The position numbers and the translations under genes were made by a program. From the NCBI RefSeq assembly GCF_954871325.1, contig NC_088779.1, positions 18,974,846-19,038,845 of the forward strand: a stretch of DNA of 64,000 nucleotides, given 5' to 3'. Positions 24,600 to 38,275 of the stretch are shown here, one piece after another. Positions within the stretch are counted from its first letter, which is position 1, and the number at the start of each line of letters is the position of its first letter. The DNA comes from Gordionus sp. m RMFG-2023. Its lineage: Eukaryota; Nematomorpha; Gordioida; Chordodea; Parachordodidae. Under the pieces are notes generated by a model. That model saw only the letters and a list, made by a program, of their open reading frames with translations, did not search any database and had not been told where the DNA came from.

Positions 24600-27500
24600 C
24601 CTAAACTCAAAGCATAATCCAAATTTGCCCCTGATAAAAAAATTTATTACCTTATTGGATTATATCGATAGTTAATATTTTTTACCTATAAATTTTTAAA
24701 CACTAATTCTCAAAATTTTGGATATTTTTTGATTTCTATTTTTTTTCAACAAAAAAGATTTTTGAAAAGTTATATTGGCGTCAAATAATGGCCTGAAACA
24801 TAACCAAAATTAATCTTTTTGATTTATAAAACTAATTAACATTTTTGAGACTAATTCCAATTGGATAGTAATTTAGAACATTTTTTACTGGCACAACATA
24901 TTTACCTTGGTCGGTTTTTAAACTTACTTATCATTATTATTAATTTAAAAATAAATTATTGGAAGATGCTGGAAAAAAATTTAATTTTTTTTTATTTACC
25001 ATATTTAAAAATAATATATAATATTACATGGTATTATGACATTAAGATTTTCACAACTTAATTTAAATGTAAATTTATTACTATAATGGATTGGGGTATA
25101 ATATAATATTTAAGTCCTTTGAAAATATATAATTATTGATTAAAAATAGAATTTTTTTTATAGGAAAGATGGTTTTATCTGACCATATATTTTCCAATTA
25201 CAAATAAATAAATAATCCTAAGGGGATTATTATGCTTATTTCGTAATATTTATATTGAACCATAAATTTATGGTTTTATATTTTTTTTATAAATCAAAAA
25301 TTTTATAGGACTTGTACTTTAAAAAAAAATGAACAAATTTAAAATTCATTTGAATCTTTTATCAATTACTTGTTATAAACTTAAGAAATGATATGTAAAC
25401 GAAATATTTAGTCATTGATGATACTTTAGCTTTTTCTTTCTAAAAATACAATCGATATTACTGATTGACTACATTTGCATAATCTTTTTTGAACGTTTTA
25501 ATGTTCGATCGAAACGTGGTTCTGATCAGTTCCTGCTGGACATTATAAAAAGAAGTTCTAGTCCCGGTTCTTAGATTTTACCGGTTCATTATAACTTATA
25601 ATCATATGGCCGTGCAGGGATTGGCAGCTGAAACTGCCCTGAGCCACCTAGTTTTTCGAATTTTTAAGGGCCGCCACATTTTAAAATATATTTTTGGATT
25701 TTATTTTAATATCCACTTTAAAATTGCGAAGGTATAATAATCTTATCCGAACAAAAAAGCACGGAAGATAACATTTCAGCTGTAATATATAATAATACAA
25801 TTAATAATTTTACAATATGACTGTAATTTGTGAATATAATATAACTCGGGTCATTTAAACTTATTATATTTTATTTTTTACTTTATTTATTTTACCTTTT
25901 TAAAAAATTAATTATTTGCTACTACAATTTGACATTACATCATATCAGTAAATATTCAAATAAAGTAACCCATGACCGAAAATTTTTTTTTATATAATAA
26001 ACATTTAAAAAACCTAAAGATTTTAATAGAAGGATTTTGCTTGACAGAGAGGTTTGGATGAACATATATTAACGAAATTTCGAGGCTTGCATAATATTTT
26101 TTGGCTAAAATATTGGGTTAGCCGTTTTTTAAAAATCCAACTATTTACTAATATTAATAGAAGATATTGTTTTCTATATTTTTGCTTTAGTATAAATAAA
26201 ATATATAAAAAATATTGGTATAAACCTAAATAATCTGAATTTTAAATATGCACCAAAAGTCCAAGCATAGCCCTGCGTATAAATATTTTTTAAAGAAACT
26301 TTATGATTAATACGAACACAATTTTCGTATATTTCTTTAAATCGCGAATTATTTATGTAAATATTATTATATTTAAAAAAAATTCATATTGATTTTTATA
26401 ATGTAAAAATATCAAATAATTTCCATCATATTGAAATATACATTTTAAAAGAAATTTATTTTATAATAATATGTATAAAAAAATTTAATTTAGTTTTCCA
26501 TTCGCTAACTTCGTAATCATTTGAAAAAATTGTAAATTTTTTTTTAAATTTATTGGAGTTGCATTTATCATTAAGATTACTTTAGAAAAACGAGGAATAT
26601 TGTTCTAAATGAATTATTCAACTTTTAAAGAATATGGTACTCATTCAGCTAAACCATATTTACGCAAATAATTTTGTGTGACAATTATATGTATGTTCGC
26701 TATAGGAATCACAAAATTTGCTTGCATACTATATTTAAATATTTATGAACATTCATATTCTACTTATCAAGGAGTAATTCTTAGATTATGGAGTAAGTTT
26801 ATCTAATAAACTTTGAAAACATTTTTTTTAATTCAGATTTTAGTTTGATGAAACATTTTTAATAAGCATTAATTTTTTTGTATTAATTGAAATGATTAGG
26901 ATAATTAATAATTCCATATAAAACTTTAGGGTTAAAACTATTACTGAATTTAAATCAAAATGTTAATTATAAATTAATATTATATTCTAAGCCCATCGTA
27001 ATAGATTTTCAAGTTTTAAATTTATACATACGAATATATTGTGTATATAGAACAAATTAACAGCTAAATTTAATTGCCTAATATTTTATTATCCAGGAAA
27101 TAATAAATTGATAATATCTAATATATTGGAATGCTAATATTTATGAATATAAATTTAGGCAAGCAATCAAAAGTAAGATTAATAACCCTTTGTATCATTT
27201 GAATTGGGTCAACCCTCTACTTTAAATTTGGTTGTAATAAGTTATTTTCAATATCTTCAAATATTTTCGGAATTATAAAATCCACATTAATATTCTTTCA
27301 GCCGATAAATAATAATTTTAACCATTTTTTTATAACTTTTTTCAAAAATACTTTTCTATATTTCTCTATTTTTGATTGATCAAATTCAAAACGCTTATTT
27401 TAGCCGATTAGAACCTGCAAATTCAATTTTTTTTTATTTATCACGACCCTAATTTAGATTTTGATAGACCCGCCCTAAATTTTTTATTTAAAAAAAAAAT

Positions 27501-27820
27501 GAAATAAGTGTATAAAGTAAAATTAAATAAAATAAAAATCACTAATATCTTTTCCGTAATCTCTAAGAAATTCTAATCATTTTATTTAAATAAGAGAAGA
27601 GAAAACATTGTTTATTTATTTTTTTTTACATTTTAAACCTGAGCTCAGCTTTGGGCCGATATATTTTATTTAAGTATGATTTTAAAAAACATTTTACTAA
27701 AAGATAATCATGCTCAAAATACATTTTGACATGCTGAGCATTTAGCCTCCCCCACTCCCTTCCTACCAAAAAAAAATAATTGTCTAAAATTATTTGCAAA
27801 TATCCATAGTGTGGCAGTAG
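24600..27820. other. AT-rich DNA with two element scraps
   Basis: A hAT-like left end with GGGATTGGCAGCTGAAACTG then GGGCCGCCACATTTT lies at 25615-25690. A copy of the 49869 MITE lies at about 26010-26150 (AACGAAATTTCGAGGCTTGC, then GGTTAGCCG). The rest is A/T-biased with no supported gene; the 24861-25061 frame is unconvincing. Confidence 0.45.
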
Positions 27821-27825
27821 GGGAG

Positions 27826-28620
27826 ACTGGGGTTAGTCGAACCAATTTTTACAAAATTGGCTATAGTTCCTTTTTTTATAGATAATATAAAAAACAATAT
27901 ATGATGGATACCTAAAAGTTGCCTTATAAAAAATCTTAAGAATATAATCATTTTTTTAAATTTTATTTTTTGTAAAAGTGAAAATTTTGTTCAATAAGCC
28001 CCAATAGCGGGGTGAGGCAAACCACTCTAAGGGGCTTCCTAAACCATTAGTTTTTTTAGGTCATAATAAATTGAAATGCAATTTATTAATAATGATATGT
28101 ATAGAATAATTTTATTGTTCAAAATATCATAATACTTATAAATTGAAGCTAATTATATATAAAAATTTTAACTTAATTTTAGCTAATTTAATAAACATTT
28201 TGGACATAAAAAAATATGAATTTTAAGGAGAGCTTAAAATTTCTTAGCATAAATCTTAAATACAAATCATAAACAGCCATGAAATTGCCTTATTAAGTTT
28301 TTAAAAAATCACTAAAATTTAAAGTTTTCAGGAAAAAAAAACATTTACATATTAAAAAAGTGAAATCCCAAAATTATTTACAAAATATAACATATCCAAC
28401 AAAAACCGAAAATAACTGGACCTAAAGACCTCCAGTAAAATTTATGGAAAAACCCCTCTTTAACAAAATCCTGGCTAACTCCTTTGTTAAAACTTAATAA
28501 AATGACCGATTTTGGTAGAATCAATTTTGTATTTATTTTTATATCATATCTAATAATAAGCTTATTAAATTTATTGGGAATTATAGATTCTAATCTTATG
28601 AAGGCCATTTAACCGATTAG
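27826..28620. other. GGGGAGACTGGGG element end and unrecognised minus frame
   Basis: GGGGAGACTGGGGTTAGTCG at 27826 is a terminus like that of the 6018 element. Downstream, a minus-strand frame (28608-28378) reads MAFIRLESIIPNKFNKLIIR and later GVSQDFVKEGFFHKFYWRSL. It might be coding belonging to the element, but I cannot name it and found no matching right end. Confidence 0.3.
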
Positions 28621-29960
28621 AAAAATTTAAGAGGCAACTAATGAATAAAAATACAACTTTATTTGCACATACTCATTTTTTCGAAACTATAAATAAAATA
28701 TCCTCTAAAAAAAGTTTTATCTATTAGTTTATAATGTTATCAAAAACAATTATTATAATTTTACATATTTTGTATCCATAATCACAGAGTACACATAATG
28801 GTTTTATATGTAGTAATTTAAGATACATTAATGATATTATTACTATCTAAGGGGTAAAGGTTGTAAGCTTTTTTTTGGACAGACACAGATAATTGCTCTG
28901 CCTATAATTAATTTTTTTTTTAAAGGTAAAATAAAATAGGTTACATTTTAATTGTGAAAATGATTGTATATTACACACATTTTTTGAAGTTATTTTCAAA
29001 ATCAGTATTTTAACACGATAAGAGTTTCAAGTATATATTTAATATACATTTTTTTGGATAGTACATTTGCGACTAACTTTTATTAAAACTAATTTAAAAC
29101 CATTAACGTTGCTCCCGTAATGTTTCATATTTTTTGGACACTACCTTAGTTTCACATTTATTTTATAAAAAAAATATTATTAAAAGAAATCACTTAAATT
29201 TGCAGAACGGGTTATAAGATGGGTTGATTTTAGAAATCCGTAACGGACTGGGTTAAATTTTTTTTAATAATTTAGATTCCAATTGGAAAATTAACATTCA
29301 ATTGTTCTCACTTTTTTAATTATACCCAAATAATTTAATGTGACGAAATTTAAAGAAAAAACTGGAGTCAAAAATATTTTTTAAAACCAAGCCTACCTTT
29401 ATTAAGGGATATCTAGGCTAGGCCGAAAAATTTTGCCATAGGTTATCTCACATAAAATGGGAACCCTTGCGCTGGTCATTGGAAGTTTTCGCGGCGATAA
29501 TAATATCTATATTTATATATATATATCATCATAGGCGCCTAAATATATAATATAATACCCCGTCCTAACTCAATAGATTAGTTACGAATCCTAGAATATA
29601 AGAATTAATGTTATCAAATATGCATGTCCAAGACCGTATTACTAGTAACGATTTAACATTAAATAACATTGATTCACTTCGACGTGAAAATTCTTAGCAA
29701 ATTTTGGCTAGTTATAATAAATTTTTCATAAGTTGTAAACGAACCAAAATATGCTTAATCGTCTTTAAAAATATTCTTTTCTTTTTTATACCAAGGGAAA
29801 AATGGGGAGGGGGGGGGGCTAGCTCTAACTTCCCTTGTAGCACCTCGTGAAGGTGTCTATGATCCTTGGCACTGATTACTAAAGATTGAGAGTAACTTAT
29901 TTCCTATTACTCATAAGGAGAGATCTGATCACTATAAAAAGCGATATTACTAACTTATCA
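28620..29960. other. AT-rich DNA with decayed GC-rich repeat
   Basis: 29205-29460 has AACGGGTTATAAG, ACGGACTGGGTT and TCTAGGCTAGGCCG blocks, which look like an old copy of the GC-rich MITE class. A G run (about 29805-29818) is followed by a short GC-richer patch with no coding I recognise. No gene. Confidence 0.4.
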
Positions 29961-29964
29961 GCTG

Positions 29965-30184
29965 ACCAAAGCACAATATATAAATATTTAGATACATATA
30001 CAGTTATGAATTTCAGACTACATATGAAGATGATATTAGTTTCATAAAATATAAGTGGCTGATAATTGTCGGATACCAAAGCACAATATATAAATATTTA
30101 GATACATATACAGTTATGAATTTCAGACTACATATGAAGATGATATTAGTTTCATAAAATATAAGTGGCTGATTATTGTCGGAT
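29965..30184. repeat. 110-bp tandem duplication
   Basis: Positions 29965-30074 are repeated at 30075-30184 with one mismatch seen (GATAATT against GATTATT). Such identity in this decayed background means a recent duplication, or a possible assembly artefact. The minus-strand frame over it is not convincing coding. Confidence 0.93.
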
Positions 30185-30189
30185 GGATT

Positions 30190-31265
30190 TTTTTAAAAAA
30201 TAGTTTGCTTAAAGATTTTAATTTAAGCGTCTCAAATTAATATTTTGCCTGGATTTAAAATATTTTAGGCGTTCTCAAATTGATCTTAACTATCCTGCGA
30301 ACTTTTTCTTTTTCTCTAGAGAAACTTCTGCTGAAAGGGCTCGATAATGAAATCATATCAATGCAAAGCACGCTAAATATTTAAATTCATTGACACAGCC
30401 TTCGATATTTTTGAAATAGATCATAATAAACATTAAAATTAAGATTTCACCTTATATAGAAATTAATTATACAATCAATATTAACGCTTTATATTAAATA
30501 GAGCTAGAAACAAAAAAACGAAATTAAATTAAAGAATTCCTTTTAAAAGCTCAAATAATTGTTGGATCCACGATTTCAAAGACTTTATTTAAAAGATATT
30601 TAACCGTGCTTAGGAGTCTGGATATAAACGTATAAATTATCTGCCTCCCTTCTAAATCTAATTATTTCTTAAATGCACCATTTTGTATGAATTTTTAAAA
30701 ATTAATATAATTAAATTCAATAGAACAGGAATGCTTCACATATGTCATGTACTACTACTAGCCTTGTTAAATCTTTGAAAAAATTTAACCCGTACCGGGC
30801 TTTAATTTTTTAATAAACCCGAGTCTTGCTTAAAAATATATTTTTTACAAAAAATTAATTTAATTGATATTTATAATGTTAGCATCAATGTGTTTTTTCC
30901 GACAATGTGTTTCATTAAGATGACTTTACTAAGACCGACAAATTGGAGGGAGACCAGGGCACTGCGAACTAAGAAACATATGAGTCCAAATTTGTTTATT
31001 TTAAACCAAATAAATTTAAGGTTTGAAATTAAATCCTATACTAGATAATTATGATATACTCTTGACAAATAATATTTGCATTTTGTCGAATCATTAAAAT
31101 TTTATTTTCAAAAATATATTTTTAACTCGAAAATGTAAAAAAATTTATGTTCGATTATTTTTAGACTTAGATAAGTGTAAAATATGAGATATAAAATAAA
31201 TGCTTGACCCTCCTCCATCACATGGAGTGGCCTAGCTAGGATTTATCCGTGGGAGGGGTCTTGAA
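30190..31265. other. AT-rich DNA, no gene seen
   Basis: It holds a GC-rich scrap at 30755-30840 (ACCCGTACCGGGCTT) and a hAT-like terminus at 31227-31262 (GAGTGGCCTAGCTAGGATTT followed by G-rich sequence). Nothing else is supported. Confidence 0.4.
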
Positions 31266-31269
31266 ATTT

Positions 31270-32610
31270 TTTTAAAATTTAGCCTCTAACCACTTTTTTC
31301 CTGTATATTATACGATAAGCGGGACCAGCAGACTGCCTGGATCGAAAAATTTATACTGCTCATATTTATAATGACTTTTCCGTAGTATTAGGGTTAATCC
31401 AAACCCCCTGTCTAAGCCACTGCTCTACAATTTAGTATATCTAGACCGGGTAAAGAATATTTTTAGTGTTTTTATGTCAAATTTTAAATCACGATCTGAT
31501 AATTTCTACCTGTGCACATCTAACCTGGGTAGGTCGGATAATTTATATCATTAAAATAGTTACTTTGTCATTCCGAACATTTTAGTGAGTGAATTTTTAT
31601 TTTTTCCTGCTAAGTCTTTATAGTTAAAAAATATGATTTTTATGAGTTGACCTTATTCTTCTGTGTGGACATATATATCCTCTTACCCAATGCGCCATGA
31701 TTATTTTGACTTGAAATAGATCCAACAATAATAAAAATTGGATTATATTGACTAAGCACCCCCCCCCTCTACACACTAATTAGATATTACATTTTTAGAT
31801 TACTATTTATATATTTTATAAGAGTAGGTATTAATTGGGAATACCTCGCTCTAGACCCGGTCAATCCTCGTGAATTAATAGTTAATTTCATTTGCAGTTG
31901 GCAATGCGCACGTCAATTTGTGTAATATTAATCGACAAATATTATCATTTTGATAGTATTTGTGCTATAATATTTCACCAATTGACCGACTTGCGCAACT
32001 TGATACAATAAAATTACCTTTTAATTCACGATAATTGACAAAATTTAGAATTAGGATATCTGAATTGATACCTATTTTTTTATAATATATAAATAGTAAT
32101 CTGCGAATGTAATCTCTCGCTAGTGTGCAGAGGGGGGGGGTGCTTAGTCATTGTAACCCAATTTTTATTATGGATGGATCTATTTTATGTTAAACTAATT
32201 ATATTACATAGGGTTTGCGCATATATATGTATAGGCAGAAGAATAAGCTCAACTCATCTAAATTATATTTTTAAACTATAAATACTTAGCAGGATAAAAT
32301 AAAAATTCACTCGCTAAAATGCCCAGAATGATAAAGCGGCTATAATAATGATATACATTAGAATATTTACTCAGGTTAGACATGCACAGGTAGAAATTAT
32401 TAGACCGTGATTTAAAATTTGACACAAATTTTTTAAAAATATTTTTTGCCCGGTCTAGATATTTTAAATTGTAGACCCGTGGTTTAGACAGGAAATTTGT
32501 TTTAATTTTTTTTCTACGGAAAAATTATTATAAATATGAGCAGTATAAATTTCCCGATCCTGGCAGTCTGCTGGTCCCATTTATCATATAATATATACGT
32601 TCCTTACTTC
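31270..32610. repeat. 1.34-kb imperfect palindrome
   Basis: The sequence from about 31270 to 31949 returns as reverse complement from about 31950 to 32610, at roughly 75-85% identity with small gaps. Matching landmarks are GGACCAGCAGACTGCC (31322 and 32563), the AGACCGGG block, CTACCTGTGCA, a GTGAATTTTTATTTT block, ACTAAGCACCCCCCCCCTCT, and at the centre ATTATCATTTTGATAGTATT. There is almost no spacer. It resembles a foldback element or the product of an inverted duplication. No open frame of note lies in the arms. Confidence 0.85.
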
Positions 32611-32619
32611 ATTATTATA

Positions 32620-34140
32620 TAACTTTTGGAATGCTCTGCTCTGCATCCAAATTCAGTTTATTTTTATTTCCTTATTTCCTCAAATATTATACATTTTCGA
32701 TTCGATTATTATATTTTTTCGCTTTTAAAATAAAATAATATTACGATTAAAAAATCCAGACATAATATAACTAATAAAATATTCATAAGTTAATTATACG
32801 TAGTGATATATTAAAATATCTCATTAAATTAAAATACATTACATACAAATATTGGAATATTATTAGGCTTTGAACTCTAATTTTTTTTTCCTTATTCTTT
32901 TATCTTTTTTTTGAAGTATAATTTTAATTTTGTTTCTATTCTTTATCATATTCTTGTTTAATCTAATCAGGCAAAAATGGTTAAGCCAATATATGGCGAA
33001 AAGAATATAAGTGCTATAGTAACCTAATATTTTAAGCGTGTGTACAGCTACCACCTACTTCTAAGCAGTATAAACGTTTTTGTTTTTTTGACTTAGTAAC
33101 TCTGACCTTTTTAAAAAATTAATGTCATCAGATTGTGTAAACTAGAAACCTGCCCGAATCCAACCCGCCTGAAGTCAGATTGGACACCTGATTTTTTTTA
33201 ACACTTCATTAAAATTAAAAAAACCTTTGTAATTTTTATCAAGTATCGTGCTCAGGATTCAGGGAAATTTATTTTTTGGCATTCAAATAAATTTTTGATA
33301 TTCTTTCAGGAATTAACAATTTTATTTTTATATATTTATATTTATTTTTAAATTTTAATTATAATTTCGGGCCTGACCAGACCTCGCTAAAAAAAATCAT
33401 ATGGATCGAAAACTTTTCTTGGACTGTCTATGATTGTTCACACCATTAAGCCAATATGGAAATCAATATAATATACTTAGGGCCTCAAATTCTTAGTACA
33501 TAATGTATATTTTAACGAGTTTACATTACAATATTATCCAATAATTTTTAATTAAAATTTTAACAATTAAACTGACACTTTATTTTATTTTTTAAATTGT
33601 ATGTTTTTATAAATAGAACCTAAAAAATCCCTCATGAATTATTATACCTTTGCCTTTATATAATAATGAATAAATAAATTCTAGTACAACTTTTCGTCAT
33701 TGCAATCCTTTCTTAAAAAAAATTTAAATAAATACGAATTACTAATATTTATTCTAGTAGTATGATTTTATATCGATACGATACATACAATGTTAAAAAT
33801 CGATAACTATCCATCATAACATTATAATATATTTGAGACAGCAAAATTCCATATTATTTTTGTCATTTTTATTATTAAGAAGTAGACAATTTTAATTTTT
33901 GCATTTTTAAAGGATTGTAAATAGAAATGTAGGTTCGAAATGTTTTTGTCACAAATATTGTCGGTGGTGCTTAGGTATAAAGATTATCGGTTCGAATATA
34001 TTTTTTATTCAAAATTAGGCTCATAGTATAAATATATGAGATAATGAGAAATATAAGAGATTATGGGTCGCCATTTTTATCAAAAATGAAAAAAAGGTTA
34101 AAATAATTTTTTTTTAAACAAAAATTTTTTTAAATTAATT
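32620..34140. other. AT-rich DNA with one GC-rich MITE scrap
   Basis: 33125-33425 carries GAAACCTGCCCGAATCCAAC at one side and GGGCCTGACCAGACC at the other. It is probably a decayed copy of the GC-rich MITE class. The minus frame at 32863-33054 is lysine-rich AT sequence. No gene supported. Confidence 0.4.
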
Positions 34141-34149
34141 TATAAATAG

Positions 34150-35650
34150 TAGTGTTGTAAACGCGTTCGTGAACGAAGTTCGCTTTTTTGAAAAAAATGA
34201 TGAACGGCGTTCCTTTTATTTTTGACGAACTTTGAACTTGAACGCGTTCCTTTTTTATGACGAACGCGTTCGAATTTAACGTTCGTTCAATTTAAAAAAT
34301 ACTTTTTATTTTTATTCATTTGAAAAATTTAATATTTCCGAATTTTTTTAAAAGATGTATTATTTATATTTTTTAATCGGCTGTGTATTTCCTTTTCACA
34401 TTTCAATTTTTTTAACACATAGTTTATTAATTGAATATTATTGTTTATATTTTAATTTAATAGATTAGCATAAGCATGGATATTATTATTTAATCCTCAT
34501 AATCTGATTCTGAAAATCCAAAATCAGATGAATTATCATTACTATGGCCAAATATGATAAATGTTTTACATTAACATCTTATATTGAAGAAGCTTTAACA
34601 TCCTATATTGAAGGAGCTAATCCAATGCTAACCTGTAAAATGTGGCCAAAAAGTATTATATTGTCAAAATCTTCAGGTTCCAATTTAAAACGACATTTGA
34701 TTTTATATGATATAACTAAGTTAAATCATTAAATTTGAAGAAATAATGCATTTGGGATATTTGACCCAAACAATAACGATAGTTATTTTAAAACTAAAAA
34801 AAATTAGTGGCCTCAAATATGGTTAACCATTGATAGACGCCGTGCTAAATGGGATTAATAAAAGATATTAAACCTCTCACTCTCAATTAATTACATATAT
34901 TTTATTTTTTTAAAGATTTGAACATATATATAAGGATCAATATGTTCTTTCTGCAATTATACATCCAGCATCTAAACATCAATAGACAAAACTTCCACAG
35001 AACGAACCTATTAAAATAAACTTATAGCCTTATACAAAAAAATGCTTTGAAAACCCTAGAGAACTGTTAATTTCGAGATATCCTTTTTTTTTGTCTAGAG
35101 TAGAAAATGGATTGGAGGAGGATAACTTATCTCAATTTTTTGCAAATAACAAAACAATATGTTTTTATTTAATTCTGCACGTTAAAAGAGCTGTTTATTA
35201 AGTATAATACCGCAATCCCCTCATCTGCCCCTGTAGAGCGCGTTTTTAGGCTAATGCCGTATTAACTGCCAAGTGTTCTTGTCTATCAGATAAATATTTT
35301 GAAAACAATTGTTATTAAAATTTAATAAGAAAAATTTTTTATAAATAAAAATATCTTTTTATTCGCTTTATTATATTTTATTTATAATTATATTATCAAA
35401 ATAATTATTTTTTAACATGGCTAAAATATATTGTATTAAAAAATATGTTTATTTATATTAAATTTAATTTTAAAAAAATTTATCATAAAATTTTGAACGG
35501 TTTTATGAACGTGAACGCGTTCCTTTTTTTTTTAACTTGAACATGAACGCGTTTTTTGTCAATGAACGTTGAACGCGAACGCTTTCGATTTTTGTCAATA
35601 AACGTTGAACGCGAACGCGTTCGATTTTTTTAGAAATGTTTACAGCACTA
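34150..35650 (+). mobile_element. hAT element with GAACGCGTTC repeats, perfect 8-bp TSD
   Basis: A complete insertion of 1501 bp. It begins TAGTGTTGTAAACGCG and ends as the inverse of TAGTGCTGTAAACATT. It is flanked by the perfect duplication ATAAATAG (34142-34149 and 35651-35658). The first and last 150 bp are packed with GAACGCGTTC, a perfect 10-bp palindrome. The interior keeps transposase scraps: a BED-finger-like stretch at 34600-34720 with MLTCKMWPK and SGSNLKRHLI, in which the second zinc cysteine appears lost, and IKYNTAIPSSAPVERVF at about 35196-35246, the hAT dimerisation motif. Stops and deletions make it defective. Confidence 0.92.
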
Positions 35651-35659
35651 ATAAATAGT

Positions 35660-37140
35660 CAAATAATAGAAATTTTTTATGTCTTTAAATGGCTAAAACT
35701 CTCTTCAAGTTTCAGCGTATAACTTTTTTAAAGTCCATTCAATAGTTGGTATCTTTAATATTTATGAGGAATATGCAAATTTAACTAGTTTTTTTAAAAA
35801 AAAGTTACTTAGAATTCTAAAATAAATGGAATATTCTCAATTTTTATATTTAAAAATTCCAGCTATTAAATAAATATACAAAAGAAAAATATAGGTGAAA
35901 AGTTAATAAGATATATCTATCATAACTATCCATACGATAACAACAACCACGAAAACCTATATAACTGTCACTAATAACGTCGATTATTTTATTAACTTAA
36001 TAATTTTTTTAATTTGATCTATTTATGAGGCTTGGTCTGGGTTCTTTAATACTTAATATTTAGCTCTCCCTCGCCTAGATTTTTTAAAATCATACCATCT
36101 TACGACTTCAGGTCGGGCTTGCAGGTTTCTGAAAAATATCTTTAATAATTTATTTTTCCCAAAAGTCTCCTTCTGTATGGTATCTCTTTTATTATGGTCT
36201 AAATTTGACCTTTCCCTTTTCTTCGTTTTTGATTTAAAACTTTTCCTTTTCTGGTTTAAAATAAAACCTTATAACTAATATTTAAAAAAAAACAATATTT
36301 TTTATACCTGTAATTATTATCTATTTTTTATTATAAAATCAATAATAATCATCAAAATTTCATATCAATAATAAGTAAAGTATAAATATGAATATTTTAA
36401 AATATTCATAAAAACTCCCAATTCTTGTTTCTTTTTGAATGAATGAACAAATTATTTCAAAATTATTTTTTAATATGATTATGAAATATTCTGCCACAGA
36501 AACGGTAAACTTTTATTATTATTTGGAAATGACTATAATAAGCGATATTATTTTATTTTGGACTTTTATCTATTATTATAATTTTAATTACTATATTTTA
36601 AAACTCTATTTTCCTTTTATTAACTTTTTTTATCAAGGCACCAGAAATTTAAAACTTTGAATCTGGAAAATATTATAAATTATAAAATATGGTCTAAAAT
36701 CAAAATGATTAAACAGCGTGAAAACATTATTTTCTTATTTCTAATTTCCTTCAGAGCTTTAAAATAAAAAATCTTATGGTTCATATTTTATTTAATATCA
36801 ATCCGATTATGGATTAATTTTTTCATAATTCTTATATAATATCATCATTGATAGATTTAACTTACTCATTTATTTTTATCTTAAAAAAATTAATAGCTGA
36901 TTTATATTCTTTCAAGACTGGATCTTTACAAAGCGAAGAAGAAAAAGGACGTTTAACTGAAAGTCGGTTAATTTGCAAGGGTTTGTAATATATTTTTTAC
37001 TTTCATTTAATTATCATTCTATATAACTATTATTTTCGTAGTGTAAATAAATCTGGATTCTTTTCGCAACGCTCATTTTTATTAAAGTCTTAGCATTGGC
37101 CACCTGGTTATATTATAATTGAGAAGCACCTTTATTAGAT
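35660..37140. other. AT-rich DNA with one GC-rich MITE end
   Basis: 36020-36145 contains TTGGTCTGGGTTC, CCCTCGCCTAG and CAGGTCGGGCTTGCAGG, ending like the GGCCCGG family (GGGCTTGCAGGTTTCTG). The rest, including the frame at 36439-36660, is A/T-biased with no gene supported. Confidence 0.45.
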
Positions 37141-37145
37141 TAAAG

Positions 37146-38099
37146 TAGTGTTATATCTTAAAAATCGAACGCGTTCAAGTTCAACTTCATCTTCAAAAAA
37201 AGGAACGCGTTCACGTTCGTTCAAAACTTAGTGAATAATTTTTTCCTAAAAATTTAATTTAATATAAATAAATAGCACATTTTTTAGCACAATATATTAA
37301 CCATGATTAAAATTAAACTTCTATATATCATATAAAATATATAAATTTATAATACTTTAAATTATGTTCAATTATTAAAATATAAAACCCTTGACAAAAA
37401 CTTAAAAATAAAACGAAATTTCAAATAATCACACTAAATAAATTTTAAAAGATGTTATATTAACTATTTTATATCTATATCTATTTAATATTTAATGATT
37501 TTTACTTTATGGTATCTAAATCTATTTTATAATCATAATAATTTAATAAGCCTATGAAATACAACAATCTAAAATAAATTTATATTTAAAATAATAATTA
37601 TTACAATCAAGTATCTCTTTAAATTAGAAGATTTTGAAACTTATATTATACTTTTTGGGCACATTTTATACTGTAAAGATGGATTAGTTTATTTAATATA
37701 TGATGTTACTGTAAATTATTTATTATATTTTGGCCAGGGTTTCATCAGATGATGATGATAAAATAACAATATTCATGCTCGCTAATCTATAAATAATAAT
37801 ATTCATATTAATAAACTATATTATAGGACAGAAATAGTGGCTGGCTAAGAAAAACTCAAATGAGGGAAGCAGCTAATTAAAAAATAATTTAAAAAAAAAA
37901 AATTCGGATTAATATTAAATTAATACTTTTTATTTTAAAATGAATATAAATAAGATTTTATAAAATTAAACGAACGTAACGCGTTCGTCAAAAAAAAAGA
38001 AACGCGTTTCACGTTCAAGGTTTGTCAAAAATAAAAGGAACGCGTTCATTATTTTTTCAAAAAAAACAAACTTCGTTCACGAACGCGTTCATAGCTTTA
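37146..38099. mobile_element. Non-autonomous hAT of the GAACGCGTTC family
   Basis: Clusters of GAACGCGTTC-like repeats at 37165-37230 and 37970-38090 bracket an AT-rich interior without transposase motifs. The right end (GTTCATAGCTTTA) aligns with the inverted terminus of the 34150 element, and the left end is TAGTGTTATA. No target duplication is clear. It lies about 180 bp upstream of the first visible exon of the host gene, so it may sit in its upstream intron or promoter. Confidence 0.7.
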
Positions 38100-38275
38100 T
38101 ATTATTTTGCTATCCTAAATATTTTCATTTTAAGTGAGGTCGTTTTATATATTTTACCCGTTTAGAAAATCCGGACTAGCTCTTCATTACCATAAATTAT
38201 ATAGGATTAAAAAAAATTATCATTATCTTTTGATATTTTCTATCATTCTTATATTGTTAATTATTTATAATGTAG

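Noticed and set aside
24861-25061. 66-codon plus-strand frame
   Set aside because: Same AT-driven composition; no motif.
38134-38275. N-terminal hydrophobic stretch that would turn the host protein into a membrane or secreted protein
   Set aside because: It lacks an ATG at the start, is AT-biased like intron sequence, and composition changes exactly at a good acceptor (AATGTAG).
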